DNA from: Chloroflexota bacterium
GTDB taxonomy: Bacteria > Chloroflexota > Dehalococcoidia > DSTF01 > RBG-16-68-14
Assembly: GCA_022562155.1 (NCBI GenBank)
Contig: JADFPV010000022.1
Span: 1-37,836 of the forward strand
DNA: 37,836 nt
Reading direction: 5' to 3'
Below, piece after piece: positions 35,681-37,836 of the stretch. Made by a program: the position numbers and the translations under genes. The notes below the pieces were generated by a model, which saw nothing but the letters and a program-made list of their open reading frames with translations, was not told where the DNA came from and searched no databases. The stretch's first letter is position 1, and the number at the start of each line of letters is the position of its first letter.

Positions 35681-36592
35681 CTAGCCTAGGAAATCGAAGA
35701 TGGCTTCGACCGTCTCGTCTTCCTTGGCGACGAACAGCGTGTGGTTGGATGTGTCTAGCTCCACGATGCGAGCGTTAGGCGCGGCTTCGCGAAAGAGGCC
35801 GGTCCTGCGCTGTAGCCAGGGCCGGAACTTCTCGACGTAGTACGTATTGGCCGAGCGTTCCAACACCTCGGGCGTGTCTGGCGGCAGGAAGGGGTTGGTC
35901 TGCCCGCCGAGAACGATCGCGAGGGTCCGGGCGTTTACCTCGCCATAGGCGGGGTCTCGATGAGGGCCAAGCGCGCCGAACATCTGCGCCGTAACCTTGG
36001 CGCCGTGTCCATCAAGGACGACACGCTCGCCGTCCATCGTCAGGTCTTCCAGCCGATCGACCTCGATCGCCTCACACCAGATGCTGGCGAGATCAGGGCG
36101 CGATCGCTTCGAAAAACTGACGTAAGCCCGAGTCGATCCGAGATCTTCGGGCCTGGGTACCAAGTCTAGAGCCTGCAAGGCGGGGTTCTCTGCCGGATTG
36201 GGCTGCGGCTCCAGTAGTACGTATCCGGCGTCCATGTAGACGATGGCCTCCACGCGCTCCGGGTAACGGATCGCGAAGCGCGGGATCTCGATGCCCGCGA
36301 ACGAGTGGCCGGCGAGGACCGCGCGCTCAACCCCGAGCTCGTCCAGGAAGCGGCGGATGTCGTTGACCAGCGTGTCCAGTTCGTATCCGGCCTCCGGTCG
36401 CTGCGACCTTCCGTGGCCGCGTCGGGTCAGTGCGACGACCCGGAAGCGCTCCGCAAGCCGCGGCGCCAGTCCTCGAAATAGCTGTGCTGTGCCGCCGAGG
36501 CCGGCGAGCAACACCAGCGGCCGGCCCACGCCGCGGTAATCGATGTAGTGCAGGCGAATGCCGTCAGAGTCGAAGAAGTTCTCAGTTAGCAT
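35681..36592 (-). CDS. Alpha/beta hydrolase
   Basis: 303 residues from the ATG at 36592, chosen because GGAGGTG lies just upstream; a TTG at 36613 would place that site inside the gene. Catalytic parts: oxyanion region L-A-G-L-G-G, nucleophile G-H-S-F-A-G (Ser near 104), His in S-N-H-T-L-F-V near the end, acid probably the Asp or Glu preceding. Unlike the hydrolase domains of the large signalling protein, this one looks fully active. Substrate unknown; related to epoxide hydrolase, dehalogenase or esterase types. Confidence 0.87.
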   Translation of the reverse strand: MLTENFFDSDGIRLHYIDYRGVGRPLVLLAGLGGTAQLFRGLAPRLAERFRVVALTRRGHGRSQRPEAGYELDTLVNDIRRFLDELGVERAVLAGHSFAGIEIPRFAIRYPERVEAIVYMDAGYVLLEPQPNPAENPALQALDLVPRPEDLGSTRAYVSFSKRSRPDLASIWCEAIEVDRLEDLTMDGERVVLDGHGAKVTAQMFGALGPHRDPAYGEVNARTLAIVLGGQTNPFLPPDTPEVLERSANTYYVEKFRPWLQRRTGLFREAAPNARIVELDTSNHTLFVAKEDETVEAIFDFLG

Positions 36593-36690
36593 GTGCGTCA
36601 CCTCCAACCGCAACGTCTAGGCGAATCGCGCAGAGTACCAGACAGGTCCAGTATTCGCAAGGATGCCCGGGGGCCAAGATGGAGCGGCCG

Positions 36691-37119
36691 CTATGCCTCA
36701 GGCCGCAGGATGACGACCGGGACCGTCCGCTCCGTCTCGTCTTCGTAGCCTTGATAGCCGGAATAGTAATCCACCAAGATCGGCCAGAGACGGGCGCGTT
36801 CTTCAGCGTTGGCCGTCTCGGCTCGAGCGCGCATCGTCTTCTTGCCGACCTGGACCGTGACGTCCGAGCTGGCCCTGATGTTGTGCCACCAGGCCGGCTG
36901 ATTGACATTGCCGCCGTTCGACGCGACGACGATGATGTTGTCGTCGTCCATCATGTACTGGAGCGGTATCGTCCGCTGCTTGCCGCTCTTGCGGCCTGTC
37001 GTGGTGAGCAGCACCATCGGCCGGCCGCCGAGCTTCGCACCGATCGAGCCGTTGGTGAGCCGGTACAGCCCCCGATGGATGACACCGATGGTGTGCATGA
37101 GTGTCTTGTTCATAGGCAT
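36691..37119 (-). CDS. F420-dependent (DDN-type) nitroreductase/oxidoreductase
   Basis: 142 residues, AGGAG six bases before the ATG. It matches the deazaflavin-dependent nitroreductase family: V-L-L-T-T-T-G-R-K-S-G-K-Q-R-T-I-P-L, N-G-G-N-V-N-Q-P-A-W-W-H-N-I and V-T-V-Q-V-G, which bind F420 and define the split-barrel fold. Members reduce nitro groups, quinones or other small molecules with F420H2. Together with the LLM enzyme it suggests F420 use in this organism. It is followed, with the gene after it, on the same strand. Confidence 0.88.
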   Translation of the reverse strand: MPMNKTLMHTIGVIHRGLYRLTNGSIGAKLGGRPMVLLTTTGRKSGKQRTIPLQYMMDDDNIIVVASNGGNVNQPAWWHNIRASSDVTVQVGKKTMRARAETANAEERARLWPILVDYYSGYQGYEDETERTVPVVILRPEA

Positions 37120-37135
37120 GGGTTACTCCTGTTCG

Positions 37136-37836
37136 CTATGCCGGCGCGTCTTGCTCCCAGCGCAACTCCCAGAGCTTGACGGGGTCTTCGAAGCCGCGCA
37201 GCTCCGTCTCGCCCAAGTCGGAGAACAGGAAGTCCTTGCCGGCCGCGAGTTGTCGCACGACATCAGACGCGATGATCTGCCCTGGTTGCGCGTGGTCAAC
37301 CAACCTGGCTGCCAGGTCGACCGACGTGCCGAAGAGGTCGACTCGCCCGTCCGGGTCGTCCTCAGCGATCGGCTCACCAGCGTTGAGGCCGACGTAGACG
37401 CCTAGCGGCGAGTCGGGGTGCTCCTCTTTGTGCGCCGCGACGCCGCGTTGGATGGCGATAGCGCAATCGAGCGCCGCGGACGCGGTAGTGAACGATGCCA
37501 TGATACCGTCGCCGGTGTGTTTGATCTCGGAGCCGCCGTTGGCTGAGAGGGCCGACCGCACGATGTCGTTGTGAGCGCGGCGGACTTCCTGAGCTGCTGC
37601 ATCACCGAGTTGCTGTGTGAGAGCCGTTGATGACTCCATGTCGGTGAAGAGGATGGTGGCAAAGCTACCTGACGGCGCCGGCGAGGTTGTCGGGCGCTCC
37701 AGAAACTCTTCGATCGCGGCGATCAGCGGCTCGATGTCGCCCCAGTACGGCAAGTGGATTCGCCCATCTAACGGGACGAACTGGGCGTTCGGGATCAGGG
37801 AGGCGATCTCGTGGCCCTGGTCGACGCTGACCGCCG
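37136..37836 (-). CDS. Hydrolase-adenylate cyclase signalling protein, C-terminal part
   Basis: The frame runs off the right edge; 233 codons are visible. The first 30 residues are the end of an alpha/beta hydrolase domain (L-I-P-N-A-Q-F-V-P-L, G-R-I-H-L-P-Y-W-G-D). The rest is a class III cyclase: F-T-D-M-E-S-S-T with the first metal Asp, K-H-T-G-D-G-I-M-A-S-F with the second, then G-L-N-A-G-E and L-A-A-R. It ends in the same K-L-W-E-L-R-W tail as the pseudogene at 32713. It should make cAMP in response to whatever the hydrolase domain senses. The gap 36593-36690 between the two preceding genes holds no gene. Confidence 0.85.
   Translation of the reverse strand, partial: AVSVDQGHEIASLIPNAQFVPLDGRIHLPYWGDIEPLIAAIEEFLERPTTSPAPSGSFATILFTDMESSTALTQQLGDAAAQEVRRAHNDIVRSALSANGGSEIKHTGDGIMASFTTASAALDCAIAIQRGVAAHKEEHPDSPLGVYVGLNAGEPIAEDDPDGRVDLFGTSVDLAARLVDHAQPGQIIASDVVRQLAAGKDFLFSDLGETELRGFEDPVKLWELRWEQDAPA

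Overview
The window looks like a chromosomal segment of a GC-rich, free-living bacterium, most likely a Chloroflexota lineage near Dehalococcoidia/SAR202. This is an inference from gene content: two deazaflavin (F420)-type oxidoreductases, a non-cellulosomal dockerin on a blue-copper protein, alpha/beta-hydrolase domains fused to cyclase or kinase domains, an isolated NuoI-NuoG pair, and many genes whose -10 box lies 6-11 bases before the start codon (leaderless style). No rRNA, tRNA, CRISPR array, transposase or integrase gene was seen.

Layout. 1-420: start of an RND/MMPL transporter running off the left edge. 591-2990: a CADD-type protein (candidate self-sacrificing p-aminobenzoate synthase) overlapping a metallo-beta-lactamase-fold hydrolase, then a PAP2 membrane phosphatase. 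3137-6384: a promoter and a nuoI-nuoG operon. 6430-10870: LON-domain protein, lipoprotein, zinc alcohol dehydrogenase, an orphan secretion-type ATPase and a HAD phosphatase. 10867-12000: a repeat-rich patch with a family of double-hairpin elements, some inside a small-terminase-like gene. 12012-13192: a small ORF and an acetyltransferase. 13321-15522: a lower-GC pair, an OLD-like ATPase/TOPRIM protein plus an unknown partner, a candidate defence module. 15605-21342: HEAT protein, aldolase-dehydrogenase fusion, methyltransferase, DinB protein, AT-richer esterase, isoprenylcysteine-methyltransferase-like protein. 21503-25345: a five-gene minus-strand operon (sulfurtransferase, methyltransferase, SDR, CMD-family protein, LLM flavin oxidoreductase) behind a palindrome-bearing promoter. 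25441-26112: a TetR regulator with its own dyad. 26234-29920: a 1170-residue hydrolase-hydrolase-kinase-hydrolase protein with a tiny leaderless upstream ORF and a cyclase remnant at its tail. 30022-31221: a GrdB-family reductase split by an in-frame UGA, probably selenocysteine. 31309-34613: SDR, DinB protein, a deleted cyclase pseudogene, and a flavin amine oxidase that appears to begin at AUA. 34670-37836: cupredoxin-dockerin protein, alpha/beta hydrolase, F420-type nitroreductase, and the 3' part of a hydrolase-adenylate cyclase.

The most unusual items are: (1) double hairpins whose two stems vary in sequence but stay complementary; (2) the UGA-containing GrdB homologue with a possible SECIS hairpin; (3) the multi-hydrolase kinase lacking the usual VAIK lysine, together with three relatives or relics that record birth and decay of this signalling family; (4) the OLD/TOPRIM two-gene module; (5) a CADD protein whose catalytic residues carry the same numbers as in the chlamydial enzyme; (6) a NuoG with a duplicated His/Cys cluster motif.
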